From assembly GCF_023715525.1 (NCBI RefSeq), contig NZ_JAMBOG010000014.1, positions 1-64,000 of the forward strand: a DNA stretch of 64,000 nucleotides, given 5' to 3'. Both the position numbers and the translations under genes were made by a program. Within the stretch, counting starts at the first letter, position 1. Each line of letters opens with the position of its first letter. The notes under the pieces are model-generated. The model saw only the letters and a list, made by a program, of their open reading frames with translations. It was not told the DNA's origin and made no database searches. Below, piece after piece: positions 31,892 through 40,686 of this stretch. Origin of the DNA: Kocuria rosea. Its GTDB lineage: Bacteria; Actinomycetota; Actinomycetes; Actinomycetales; Micrococcaceae.

Positions 31892-34800
31892 CGGTGCTCT
31901 CCTCGCTCCTGGATGCCTTCTCGGCCCGTTGCGGCCGGTGCCGGCTCGGCCGCGTCCGTGCGGACCACGGCCAGCACCGCCCCGGGGCTCACCTGCGCGC
32001 CGGGCTCGACGACGATGCGCTGGACCACGCCGTCCGCCGGGGCCTGCACGGGGGCCTCCATCTTCATGGCCTCGACCGCCATGAGGGTCTGGCCCTCGCG
32101 GACCCGGTCCCCCACCTGCACGTCCACGCGGAAGACGTTGGCGGCGAACTGGGCCTCGACGCCCTCGCACCCGTCGGGGATCTCCACGGCGACGTCGTCG
32201 GGCGCGGCCAGCCCCTCGAGGGCGGCGGCGCGCTCGAACTCGCCGGCCTCGTCCCACGCCTGGCGCTCGGCGTCGAAGGCCGTCTGCTGGCGGTCCTTGA
32301 ACGCGTCGATGCTCTCGCGGTTGTCGGCGAGGAAGCGCTCGTACTCGGCCATGGAGAACTCGCCCTCCTCGATCCGCAGGGGCAGCCGGCCCGCGGCCAT
32401 GTCGGCGCGCATGGTCGCGAGCTCCTCGGAGGAGACGGGGTACCACTTGATCCGGTCGAAGAAGCGCAGCAGCCACGGCGTGCCCTCCTCGTAGGGCCCG
32501 CGCTGGCGGTGCGTGGACCAGACCTGCGTGGTGCGGCCCACGAACTGGTAGCCGCCCGGGCCCTCCATCCCGTAGATGCACAGGTAGGCCCCGCCGATGC
32601 CCACGGCGTTCTGCGGCGTCCAGGTCCGGGCCGGGTTGTACTTCGTGGTGACCAGCCGGTGCCGGGGGTCCACCGGGGTGGCGACGGGCGCGCCGAGGTA
32701 GACGTCGCCGAGGCCCAGGACCAGGTACTCGGCGTCGAAGAGCACGGAGCGGACGTCCTCGACGGAGTCCAGGCCGTTGATCCGGCGGATGAACTCGATG
32801 TTCCAGGGGCACCACGGGGCGTCGTCGCGCACGCCCTTCTCGTAGCGGCGGATGGCCTCGCGGGTCGCGGGGTCGTCCCACGACAGGGGCAGGTGCACGG
32901 TGCGGCTGGGCAGGCGCAGGTCGTGGGTGGCGGGCAGCTGCGCGTCCACGGCGAGCACCCGCGCCAGCGCCTCGTCCAGGCCGAGCCGGTCCGGGTCGAG
33001 GTGGACCTGCAGCGAGCGGATGCCGGGGGTCATCTCCAGCACGCCGGCCAGGGCGCCGTCGTCGACCTGCTCCTGCAGGGCGCGGCGCAGGGCCTCGACG
33101 CGCATCCGGGAGGCGATGTCCAGGGTCATCTCGCCGTACTCGACGAGCACGTTGGAGTCGCCGCTGCGCCGCACGGTCAGGGACGGGCGCTCGGCGCTCC
33201 CGGGCACCGCGGCGACGATCCCGCCGTCGACGACGGCGTCCCGCCCGGCCACGACCTGCGCCCGCGGGCGGGCGCGCAGCTCGGCGGCCTGGGCCTGGGT
33301 GATGGGCACGAACCGCACGCGGTCCCCGGCGCGCAGCTGCCCGAGCTTCCACTTCTGGCCGTCGGCCACCGTGGCGGGGCAGGTGAACCCGCCCAGGCTG
33401 GGGCCGTCGGGGCCCAGCAGGATGGGCATGTCGCCGGTGTAGTCGACCGCGCCCACGGCGTACGGGGTGTCGTGGATGTTGGAGGGGTGCAGGCCCGCCT
33501 CCCCGCCGTCGCGGCGCGCCCACTGCGGCTTCGGCCCGACCAGCCGGACGCCGGTGCGGTCGGAGTTGAAGTGGACCTCCCAGTCGACGGCGTAGAACTC
33601 CTCCATGCCGGCCACGGTGAAGAACTCCGGGGCGGCGTGCGGGCCCTCCAGGACGCCGATCTCCCAGTACGCCCCGACCTGCGGGCGCCGGGCGAGCGGG
33701 ACGTCGGCGACCTCGTGGGGCACGGCGGGGGTGTTGATCCCCAGGACGTCGCCGGGGGCGAGGGCGCGCCCGGCGGCCCCGCCGATCTCGCCCTGCACGA
33801 AGGTGGCCGCGGAGCCCAGCACCAGCGGGACGTCGAGGCCGCCCTCCACCAGCAGGTAGGAGCGCATGCCCTGCTCGGCCCGGCCGATCGTCAGGACGGC
33901 GCCGGCGGGCAGCTCCAGCACCGTCCACTGCTCGGCGGGGCGCTTGTCGAGGAGGACCTCGACGGGGGCGCCGGTGACCACCGCGCGGGTGGGCGTGTGG
34001 AAGCGCAGGGTCGGTCCGGCCACGGTGATCTCGAGGCCGGCGGCGCGCTCGGGGTTGCCGAGGGCCTCGTTGCCGAGCCGGAAGGACAGCTCGTCCATGG
34101 GCCCCGACGGCGGGATGCCCACCGGCCAGTAGCCGATCCGGCCCGGCCGGTCCTGGACGGTGGTCATCAGCCCGGAGCGCAGCACCTCCACGCGGGGCTG
34201 CGCGCTGCGCACCCCCTCGAGGGTGGCGGTGGAGTGCTCGACGGCGGCGACCGCGGGCAGGCCGGTGATGGCGCGCAGCAGGCCCAGGTTGGTGGCCACG
34301 CCGTGGACGCGGGCGTCCTCGAGGGCCCGGGCGAGGGCGGCCCACGCCTGCTCGCGGTCCTCCCCGTGGGCGACGAACTTGCTCAGCAGCGGGTCGTAGA
34401 ACGCGCTGACCTCGGTGCCGACCTCGACCCAGGAGTCCACCCGGATCCCCTCGGGGACCACGAGGCCGGTGACGGTGCCGGCGCTGGGCAGGTTGTCGAG
34501 GTCGGTGTTCTCGGCGTACACGCGGGCCTCCACGGCGGCGCCGCGGGCGACGAGCTCCGTGTCCATCATGGAGCGGTCGCCGCCGGCCAGCCGGATCATC
34601 CACTCGACGAGGTCCACGCCGTAGACGGCCTCGGTCACGGGGTGCTCGACCTGCAGGCGCGTGTTGACCTCGAGGAACGCCGCCTCCTCCCGGACCGGGT
34701 CGTAGATGAACTCCACCGTCCCGGCGGAGCGGTAGGCCACGGAGGCGCACAGCCGCCGGGCGGCGTCGTGGATCGCGGCGCGCACGGCGCCGGGCAGGCC

Positions 34801-35538
34801 CGGGGCGGGGGCCTCCTCGACCACCTTCTGGTGGCGGCGCTGGAGGGTGCAGTCGCGGTCGCCGACCACGAGGACCTCGCCGAGGCCGTCGCCGAAGACC
34901 TGGACCTCGACGTGCCGGGCCCGGTCCACGAGCCGCTCGAGGAAGACCCCGGCGGAGGAGAAGTTGGCCCCGGCCACGCGGCGGACGCTCTCCCACGCCG
35001 CGCGCAGGTCGGCGGCGTCGCGGCACTCCTGCATGCCGATCCCGCCGCCGCCGGCGGTGGCCTTGAGCATGACGGGCCAGCCGATGGCCTCGGCCTGGGC
35101 GAGTGCGTCCTCGAGGGAGTCGAGCAGCCCGGTGCCGGCCAGCAGGGGCACGTCGGCGGCCACGGCGGCGTCGCGGGCGGTGTGCTTGGCGCCGAAGACG
35201 TCCAGCTGCTCCCGGGTGGGGCCGACGAACGCGATCCCGGCGGCCTCGCAGGCCGCGGCGAACCCGGTGTCCTCGGAGAGGAAGCCGTAGCCGGGGTGGA
35301 TCGCCCCGGCGCCGGTGCGCTGCGCGGCGGCGAGGAGCCGGTCGATGTCCAGGTAGCTCTCCGCGGCGGGGGCGGGACCGAGGTGGACGGCCTCGTCGGC
35401 GGCGCTCACGTGCAGGGCGCCGCGGTCGGCGTCCGAGTAGACGGCCACGGCCCGCAGGCCGAGCGCCTGGACGGAGCGGATGATCCGCACGGCGATCTCG
35501 CCGCGGTTGGCGACGAGGACGGTGTCGAAGGCGCGCAC
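31888..35538 (-). CDS. Urea carboxylase or guanidine carboxylase (biotin-dependent)
   Basis: The protein has 1216 residues. Order: biotin carboxylase (about 1-450; LVANRGEIAVRIIRS, the glycine-rich KATAGGGGIGM, EVNTRLQVEHPVTE), carboxyltransferase-type KipA/KipI-like domains (about 480-1000; TTVQDRPGRIGYWPVG, GPSLGGFTCPATV) and a C-terminal biotinyl domain with K1159 in EAMKMEAPV. Start: GTG 35538, seven bases after AGGAGG. It carboxylates urea to allophanate, or guanidine to carboxyguanidine. The two DUF1989 partners just upstream are those known as carboxyguanidine deiminase, so guanidine is at least as likely as urea. The discriminating active-site residue was not placed by eye. Confidence 0.9.
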   Translation of the reverse strand: MRAFDTVLVANRGEIAVRIIRSVQALGLRAVAVYSDADRGALHVSAADEAVHLGPAPAAESYLDIDRLLAAAQRTGAGAIHPGYGFLSEDTGFAAACEAAGIAFVGPTREQLDVFGAKHTARDAAVAADVPLLAGTGLLDSLEDALAQAEAIGWPVMLKATAGGGGIGMQECRDAADLRAAWESVRRVAGANFSSAGVFLERLVDRARHVEVQVFGDGLGEVLVVGDRDCTLQRRHQKVVEEAPAPGLPGAVRAAIHDAARRLCASVAYRSAGTVEFIYDPVREEAAFLEVNTRLQVEHPVTEAVYGVDLVEWMIRLAGGDRSMMDTELVARGAAVEARVYAENTDLDNLPSAGTVTGLVVPEGIRVDSWVEVGTEVSAFYDPLLSKFVAHGEDREQAWAALARALEDARVHGVATNLGLLRAITGLPAVAAVEHSTATLEGVRSAQPRVEVLRSGLMTTVQDRPGRIGYWPVGIPPSGPMDELSFRLGNEALGNPERAAGLEITVAGPTLRFHTPTRAVVTGAPVEVLLDKRPAEQWTVLELPAGAVLTIGRAEQGMRSYLLVEGGLDVPLVLGSAATFVQGEIGGAAGRALAPGDVLGINTPAVPHEVADVPLARRPQVGAYWEIGVLEGPHAAPEFFTVAGMEEFYAVDWEVHFNSDRTGVRLVGPKPQWARRDGGEAGLHPSNIHDTPYAVGAVDYTGDMPILLGPDGPSLGGFTCPATVADGQKWKLGQLRAGDRVRFVPITQAQAAELRARPRAQVVAGRDAVVDGGIVAAVPGSAERPSLTVRRSGDSNVLVEYGEMTLDIASRMRVEALRRALQEQVDDGALAGVLEMTPGIRSLQVHLDPDRLGLDEALARVLAVDAQLPATHDLRLPSRTVHLPLSWDDPATREAIRRYEKGVRDDAPWCPWNIEFIRRINGLDSVEDVRSVLFDAEYLVLGLGDVYLGAPVATPVDPRHRLVTTKYNPARTWTPQNAVGIGGAYLCIYGMEGPGGYQFVGRTTQVWSTHRQRGPYEEGTPWLLRFFDRIKWYPVSSEELATMRADMAAGRLPLRIEEGEFSMAEYERFLADNRESIDAFKDRQQTAFDAERQAWDEAGEFERAAALEGLAAPDDVAVEIPDGCEGVEAQFAANVFRVDVQVGDRVREGQTLMAVEAMKMEAPVQAPADGVVQRIVVEPGAQVSPGAVLAVVRTDAAEPAPAATGREGIQERGEHR

Positions 35539-35540
35539 GC

Positions 35541-36215
35541 TCAGGCCTCCTGGGTTCCGGTGGTGCCGGCGGAGACGATCATCTCGGCGCGGGAGGGGTC
35601 GAAGCCGTTGCAGGGGTTGTTGACCTGCGGGCAGTTGGAGACGACCACGAGCACGTCGCGCTCCGCGCGCAGGCTCACCGACAGGCCCGGCGCGGAGATG
35701 CCGTCCACGATCCCGAGGGCGCCGTCCGGGTCCACCGGCACGTTCATGAACCAGTTGACGTTGGAGACCTGGTCCCGCTTGCCCATCCCGTACTTGGAGA
35801 GCTCGGCCAGGAAGTTGTCGGCGCACCCGTGCTGCGACCACGTGTGGTGGCCGTAGCGCAGGGTGTTCGACTCCTTGGAGCACGCCCCGCCGAGGGTGTC
35901 GTGGCGCTCCACGTCCGTGCCGACGACGGTCAGCAGCGGGTCGTGCTCGTTGGTGCGCAGCACCGAGCCCTCGGTGAGGTAGACGCTGCCCTGCCCCTGC
36001 AGGGTGGCCTGCACGCTGTAGGCCCGGGACGTGTCCTCGGCGTCGTAGGCGAGGAAGTCGACGGCCTGGTTGCCGTCCACGTCCACGATGGTCAGGACCT
36101 GCCCGGCCGTCAGGACGGCGGACCAGGGGGCGCGCGGGGCCACGGTCTCGCGGGAGAACTCGGGGCCGAAACCGGTGGTGGAAGTGGTGGTGGGAGCGGT
36201 GGTGGGAGCGGTCAT
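35541..36215 (-). CDS. Urea carboxylase-associated protein 2 / carboxyguanidine deiminase subunit (DUF1989)
   Basis: The 224-residue protein of the DUF1989 family has GQVLTIVDVDGNQAVDFLAYDAED, then TLGGACSKESN, and the cysteine- and histidine-containing HHTWSQHGCADNF and CNGFDPSRAEM. These proteins were long called urea-amidolyase-associated. In several bacteria the pair acts as carboxyguanidine deiminase, turning carboxyguanidine into allophanate and ammonia. The stop is two bases before the carboxylase start, so they are tightly coupled. The threonine-rich N-terminus (residues 2-14) is probably disordered. Confidence 0.85.
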   Translation of the reverse strand: MTAPTTAPTTTSTTGFGPEFSRETVAPRAPWSAVLTAGQVLTIVDVDGNQAVDFLAYDAEDTSRAYSVQATLQGQGSVYLTEGSVLRTNEHDPLLTVVGTDVERHDTLGGACSKESNTLRYGHHTWSQHGCADNFLAELSKYGMGKRDQVSNVNWFMNVPVDPDGALGIVDGISAPGLSVSLRAERDVLVVVSNCPQVNNPCNGFDPSRAEMIVSAGTTGTQEA

Positions 36216-36265
36216 GGTGCGGTTCCTTCTGTCGTCGCTCGTCGCTGCGGTGTCGGGGGCTCGGC

Positions 36266-37117
36266 TCAGGCCAGGCCGCGGGCGCGGAGGTACTCGGCGG
36301 TGTTCTGGTAGGCGCGGCGGCGCTCGGGGGCCGAGCTCCAGGCGGGCGCCTCGGGGGTGGTGGGCTGGGCGCGCCAGGCGACGACGTCGAGCGGGGTGCT
36401 GACGTACTCCTCGCGCGGGTCCAGCGGGTGGGCGGCGTTGGCGATCAGCAGCACGCACGGCATCTCGGTGACCAGGGTCAGGGAGGCGCCAGCCCCGGCC
36501 GAGCCGGTGAACACGGGGTGGCCGGAGGGGGCGATCTCGACGCCCTGGAAGAACGAGACGCAGGGCGGGACGTCGCGGCGGGTGAGGCCGTGCTTGGCGC
36601 CGGCCAGGACCAGCAGCTCGCGGCCGGCGGGGCTGGGCCCGTGCGCCTGGCCGTCGCCGTAGCGCTCCTCGTTGCGCGCCCGGGAGCTGGCCCCGTACAC
36701 CGCGTCGTGGCGGCCCGAGCTGTCCTCGACGACCGTGGCCATCGCCCGCCCCTGGTCGGAGAGCAGGACCTGGCCCGCCCCGGAGTAGACCTGCCACTGG
36801 ATCTTCATGGTGTCGGCCACGTTGAGCCGCTCGAAGGGCTCGGCCGCGTTGTAGAGCAGCACCGAGGCGCAGGCGTCCCCCTGCACGTCGGTGAGCCGCA
36901 CCGCCACCCCGCGGTCCAGGACCTTGTGGGTGTAGTTGCCCCCCGCGACGCGCTCGGCCCACACGAGGTCCTGCGGGGCCACGCGGGCCGGGGCGCCGGT
37001 GTGGTTGGTGGACGGCACGGTGGGGCCGCACTCGACGACGGTCCCCTCCTGGGCGCGGGCGTGGGCCCGGGCCCCGGCGGTCGTGCCCGTCGAGGACGTG
37101 GTCTGGGTGTCGGTCAT
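36266..37117 (-). CDS. Urea carboxylase-associated protein 1 / carboxyguanidine deiminase subunit (DUF1989)
   Basis: The 283-residue DUF1989 protein is the paralogous partner of the next gene. Features: YTHKVLDRGVAVRLTDVQGDACASVLLYNA, HDAVYGASS, and HPLDPREEYVSTPLDVVAWR near the end. Start: the ATG at 37117 with AAGGAG six bases upstream; the open frame continues into the operator but has no better start. First gene of the carboxylase operon and divergent from the AmtR-like regulator. A heteromeric carboxyguanidine deiminase is the likely function. Confidence 0.85.
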   Translation of the reverse strand: MTDTQTTSSTGTTAGARAHARAQEGTVVECGPTVPSTNHTGAPARVAPQDLVWAERVAGGNYTHKVLDRGVAVRLTDVQGDACASVLLYNAAEPFERLNVADTMKIQWQVYSGAGQVLLSDQGRAMATVVEDSSGRHDAVYGASSRARNEERYGDGQAHGPSPAGRELLVLAGAKHGLTRRDVPPCVSFFQGVEIAPSGHPVFTGSAGAGASLTLVTEMPCVLLIANAAHPLDPREEYVSTPLDVVAWRAQPTTPEAPAWSSAPERRRAYQNTAEYLRARGLA

Positions 37118-37147
37118 GACCGGCTCCTTCGCTTCTGCGGTCGCGCT

Positions 37148-37167
37148 TTTCTGTCGCTTGACAGAAA
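37148..37167. promoter_or_regulatory. AmtR-like operator of the carboxylase operon
   Basis: TTTCTGTC and GACAGAAA, perfect 8-bp arms four bases apart, lie 31 bases upstream of the first carboxylase-operon gene and 97 bases upstream of the TetR gene. The core equals that at the symporter promoter (22350-22369). Confidence 0.85.
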
Positions 37168-37263
37168 TCAAAGCAGGCCGGGATTTCCGCGGGGTGTGGC
37201 CCCTGTTTCGGTCGTGTAACCGCCTCCCGGGCCCTGCCCGCGCGGGTTGATAGGTTCGGTGGG

Positions 37264-37944
37264 ATGACGAAGTCCCGAGGCCGCCCGCGCAAGAACCCCG
37301 CCTCCCCCACGGGCCGGGGGGCCGAGCAGGACATCCTGCACGCCGCCGGGGAGCTCTTCGCCCGGAGGGGCTTCGGCGGCACGAGCACGCGGGCGGTCGC
37401 GGAGCTCGCCGGTCTGCAGCAGGCGAGCGTCTACCACTACTTCAGCTCGAAGGAGGACGTCCTCCTGCGCCTCGTGCTCGGCACCGTGGTGCCGTCCCGG
37501 CGGTTCGCGGAGCGCCTCGTGGCCGCGGACGCCCCCGCGCACGTGAAGCTGTGGGCCCTGTGCTTCGCCGACACGCGCCTGCTGCTCGAGGACCCGCAGA
37601 ACCTGGGCGCCCTCTACTTCTCCCCCGAGCTGCGCGCCGAGGGCTTCGAGGAGTTCCACGAGAACCGCGACGCCCTGGAGGGCATCTACGGGGACCTGCT
37701 CGAGCGGACCGCCGGCCGCCCGGCCACGCCGTTCGAGGCGGCCATCGTCATGGGCCTCGCGGAGAACGTCATCCTGCAGCGCCAGCGGGCGCACCCGCAC
37801 CTGCCGGAGGACGCGGCGGAGCGGATCGCCGACGCCGCCCTGCACCTCGCGGGGGTCCCGCACCTGGTCACGGAGGACAACCGCCGGCGGGCCCGGGCCC
37901 TGGTGGAGCACCTGGCCGGGGAGCCCGGCACCGGGGACGCGTAG
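37264..37944 (+). CDS. TetR-family regulator, AmtR-like
   Basis: This 226-residue protein begins with GRPRKNPAS, then the TetR HTH (AAGELFARRGFGGTSTRAVAELAG, QQASVYHYFSSKEDVLL). The ligand domain has VKLWALCFADTRLLLEDPQNLGALY and EEFHENRDALEGIYGDL. Both the start and the LWA...RLLL segment closely resemble corynebacterial and mycobacterial AmtR, the nitrogen-control repressor that responds to GlnK. It is divergent from the urea/guanidine operon, with one operator between and a second at the symporter 15 kb away. It therefore probably represses nitrogen-scavenging genes. Confidence 0.85.
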   Translation: MTKSRGRPRKNPASPTGRGAEQDILHAAGELFARRGFGGTSTRAVAELAGLQQASVYHYFSSKEDVLLRLVLGTVVPSRRFAERLVAADAPAHVKLWALCFADTRLLLEDPQNLGALYFSPELRAEGFEEFHENRDALEGIYGDLLERTAGRPATPFEAAIVMGLAENVILQRQRAHPHLPEDAAERIADAALHLAGVPHLVTEDNRRRARALVEHLAGEPGTGDA

Positions 37945-38017
37945 CATTGGAGGATGTTCCTGCGCCTCGGACCGCCCTGCCCGACCAGCCCGCGGCCCCG
38001 GGACGGGGTGAGCGCTG

Positions 38018-39802
38018 ATGTGCGGCCTCGCCGGTGAGGTCCGCTTCGACGGCGCGGCCGCCGACCCCGGCACCGTCCACCGCATGACGTGCGCCCAGTC
38101 CTTCCGCGGCCCCGACGGGTCGGGGGCCTGGGCCCAGGGCCCCGTGGCGATGGGCCACTGCCGGCTCAGGATCGTCGACCTGAGCCCCTCGGGCAACCAG
38201 CCCATGGTCGACGCCCCGCTGGGGCTGTCCATGGTGTTCAACGGCATGATCTACAACTACCGGGAGCTGCGCGAGGAGCTGCACGGCGCCGGCTACCGGT
38301 TCTTCTCCACCTCGGACACCGAGGTCGCGCTGAAGGCGTACCACCGGTGGGGCACCGGGTGCGTGGAGCACTTCCACGGCATGTTCGCCTTCGCCGTCAC
38401 CGAGCACGCGACCGGGCGCACGGTCCTCGCCCGCGACCGGCTCGGGATCAAGCCCCTCTACGTGGACCACACCGCCGACCGGCTGCGCTTCGCGTCCACG
38501 GTCCAGGCGCTGCTCGCGGCCGGCGGGGTGGACACCTCCGTCGACCGCACCGCCCTGTCCTACTACCTGACCTTCCACTCCGTGGTCCCCGCCCCGCGCA
38601 CCATCCTGCAGGGGGTCCGGAAGCTGCCTCCCGCGACCGTGCGCACGGTCGAGGCCGACGGGTCCGCCACGGACCACGAGTACTGGAACCCCCGGTTCAC
38701 CCGGGACGAGGACCGCTCCGGGTGGTCCGAGCGGGACTGGCAGGAGGGCCTGCTCGAGAAGCTGCGCACCGCGGTCCGGCGGCGCATGGTCGCGGACGTC
38801 CCCGTGGGCGTGCTGCTCTCCGGCGGGATCGACTCCAGCCTCGTCGTCGCGCTGCTGGCCGAGAGCGGTCAGCACGACCTGCAGACGTTCAGCATCGGCT
38901 TCGAGTCCGTGGGCGAGGAGGCCGGGGACGAGTTCGAGTTCTCCTCGCGGGTCGCCCGCCGGTTCGGCACCGACCACCACCAGATCGCGATCGACGACGC
39001 CCGGCTGGTCCCGGCGATCGACCGCACCGTCGCGGCGATGAGCGAGCCGATGATCAGCCACGACTGCGTGGCCTTCTACCTGCTCAGCGAGGAGGTCTCG
39101 AAGTCGGTCAAGGTGGTCCAGTCCGGCCAGGGCGCCGACGAGGTCCTGGGCGGCTACCACTGGTACCCGCCGCTGGCCGGCGTCGAGCGGGAGCAGGCGC
39201 AGGAGACCTACGCGGCGGTCTTCTTCGACCGCCCGTGGTCGCGGCTGGCGAAGGTCCTCTCTCCCGAGTGGATGGCCGGCCACGACGCCCCGTCGGCGTT
39301 CATCGAGCGCCACTTCGGCCGCCCGGGCGCGGAGACCGCCGTCGACGCCGCCCTGCGCACCGACTCCACCGTGATGCTCGTGGACGACCCCGTGAAGCGC
39401 GTGGACAACATGACCATGGCCTGGGGCCTCGAGGCGCGCGTGCCGTTCCTCGACCACGAGCTCGTCGAGTTCGCCGGCCGGATCCCGCCGGAGCTCAAGC
39501 TCGCCGACGGCGGCAAGGGCGTGCTCAAGCGCGCGGCGCGCGGCGTCGTCCCGGACGAGGTGATCGACCGGAGGAAGGGCTACTTCCCCGTCCCGGCGAT
39601 CCGCACGCTCGAGGGCGGGACGCTCGCCCGGGTCGAGGCGGCGCTGACGGACCCGTGCGCCGTGCGCCGCGGGCTGTTCGACTCGGACGTCGTGGAGACC
39701 CTGCTGGCGGACCCCAACGAGCACCACACGCCGCTGCGCTCCAACGTGCTGTGGCAGCTGGGCCTGCTGGAGATGTGGCTGCAGGAGAACGGGATCCGCT
39801 GA
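38018..39802 (+). CDS. AsnB/AsnO-type glutamine amidotransferase, N-acetylglutaminylglutamine-amide synthesis-like
   Basis: The 594-residue protein has an N-terminal class II glutaminase with catalytic C2 (MCGLAGE) and RGPDGSG, and an ATP-pyrophosphatase domain with SGGIDSSLV near 270. Segments such as LKAYHRWGTGCVEHFHGMFAF, SFHSVVPAPRTILQGVRKLPP-like text and LDHELVEFAGRIPPELKL match the AsnO subfamily, which amidates the osmolyte dipeptide N-acetylglutaminylglutamine. Its usual partner, the dipeptide synthetase gene, is not adjacent: upstream is the AmtR-like gene and downstream a channel. It could instead be a plain asparagine synthetase. Start: an ATG after GGGGTGAGCG, with a weak ribosome site. 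Confidence 0.8.
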   Translation: MCGLAGEVRFDGAAADPGTVHRMTCAQSFRGPDGSGAWAQGPVAMGHCRLRIVDLSPSGNQPMVDAPLGLSMVFNGMIYNYRELREELHGAGYRFFSTSDTEVALKAYHRWGTGCVEHFHGMFAFAVTEHATGRTVLARDRLGIKPLYVDHTADRLRFASTVQALLAAGGVDTSVDRTALSYYLTFHSVVPAPRTILQGVRKLPPATVRTVEADGSATDHEYWNPRFTRDEDRSGWSERDWQEGLLEKLRTAVRRRMVADVPVGVLLSGGIDSSLVVALLAESGQHDLQTFSIGFESVGEEAGDEFEFSSRVARRFGTDHHQIAIDDARLVPAIDRTVAAMSEPMISHDCVAFYLLSEEVSKSVKVVQSGQGADEVLGGYHWYPPLAGVEREQAQETYAAVFFDRPWSRLAKVLSPEWMAGHDAPSAFIERHFGRPGAETAVDAALRTDSTVMLVDDPVKRVDNMTMAWGLEARVPFLDHELVEFAGRIPPELKLADGGKGVLKRAARGVVPDEVIDRRKGYFPVPAIRTLEGGTLARVEAALTDPCAVRRGLFDSDVVETLLADPNEHHTPLRSNVLWQLGLLEMWLQENGIR

Positions 39803-39890
39803 TCCGCTCCCGGCCGCCCGGGCCCGCACCCTTGCAGGGCGCCGCCGGGCGGGTGGGGCGGACGGCGGATCCCGAGGACGGGCGGGCGGC

Positions 39891-40616
39891 GTGGTGAGGC
39901 GGACGGTGGACCCGGCCCGGCAGGCCGAGGAGCTCGGCGCGGCCGAGGCGCTGGCGCGCCGGCTGGACCGGCCCATGGGCATCCTGGGCGTGCTGTTCCT
40001 GTTCGTGGTGCTGGGCCAGCTGCTCGCGCGGGACCCGGCGCTCTCGGCGTTCTTCGACGTGACGGGCTGGGTCTTCTGGGCCGTGTTCGCCGGCGAGTTC
40101 CTCCTGCGGGCGTACATCGCGCGCTTCTCCGCCCGGTTCTGGCGGCGCAACTGGTGGCAGGTGGTGTTCCTGCTGGTGCCGTTCCTGCGCTTCTTCCGGG
40201 CGTTCCAGGCCGCCCGCCTGCTCCGGGCGGCCCGGATCGCCCGGCTGGCCCGGGTCGGGGGCGTGCTCTCGGCGGGCGTGCGTAGCTCCCGCTCCGCCGG
40301 GAAGCTGCTGTCCAACCGGATCGGCTGGCTGGCGGCGGTCACCGGCGTCGTCGTCCTCGCCTCCAGCCAGCTGCTCTACGTCCTGGGGGCCTACGCCGAC
40401 TACGGGACGGCCCTGTCCGACGCGGCGATGTCCACGATCACGGGCCAGGCGCTGAGCGCGCAGGGCGCGTTCCCCCGGGTGCTGGAGGTGGTCCTGGCCC
40501 TCTACTCGGTGGCGGTGTTCGCGACGCTCGCCGGCTCGACGGGGGCGTACTTCCTGCACGGGGGAGCGGGCACGGCGGCGGGATCCCCACGTGCCCCCGA
40601 GCGGGCGGACGAGTAG
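39891..40616 (+). CDS. Voltage-gated-channel-like membrane protein
   Basis: This 241-residue protein has a voltage-sensor-like half (about 30-140) with an arginine ladder FFRAFQAARLLRAARIARLAR, then two helices (about 145-175 and 200-220) around a re-entrant loop. The loop reads AMSTITGQALSAQG, so the TVGYG potassium filter is absent. It starts at a GTG; no clear ribosome site. It lies about 90 bases after the amidotransferase gene, 70 bases before an ADH gene. Possibly a potassium/ion channel of the VGIC superfamily with unusual selectivity, or a non-conducting relative. Confidence 0.65.
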   Translation: MVRRTVDPARQAEELGAAEALARRLDRPMGILGVLFLFVVLGQLLARDPALSAFFDVTGWVFWAVFAGEFLLRAYIARFSARFWRRNWWQVVFLLVPFLRFFRAFQAARLLRAARIARLARVGGVLSAGVRSSRSAGKLLSNRIGWLAAVTGVVVLASSQLLYVLGAYADYGTALSDAAMSTITGQALSAQGAFPRVLEVVLALYSVAVFATLAGSTGAYFLHGGAGTAAGSPRAPERADE

Positions 40617-40686
40617 GATCGTCCTGACCGAACAGATCAGTAGGCTGTCGTTCCGACCGGTGCGGCGGCCCTGAGAAGGAGGATCG

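Noticed and set aside
31840-35856. A 1338-codon open frame antisense to the carboxylase gene
   Set aside because: It is a compositional shadow: low-complexity Val/His/Gly/Ala text with no domain, opposite a gene with complete catalytic motifs. High GC makes stop codons rare in the antisense frame.
37117-37263. Guanidine riboswitch upstream of the carboxylase operon
   Set aside because: The leader is too short on the operon side (31 bases from the operator to the start) and I saw no conserved guanidine-riboswitch core; the perfect operator explains regulation better.
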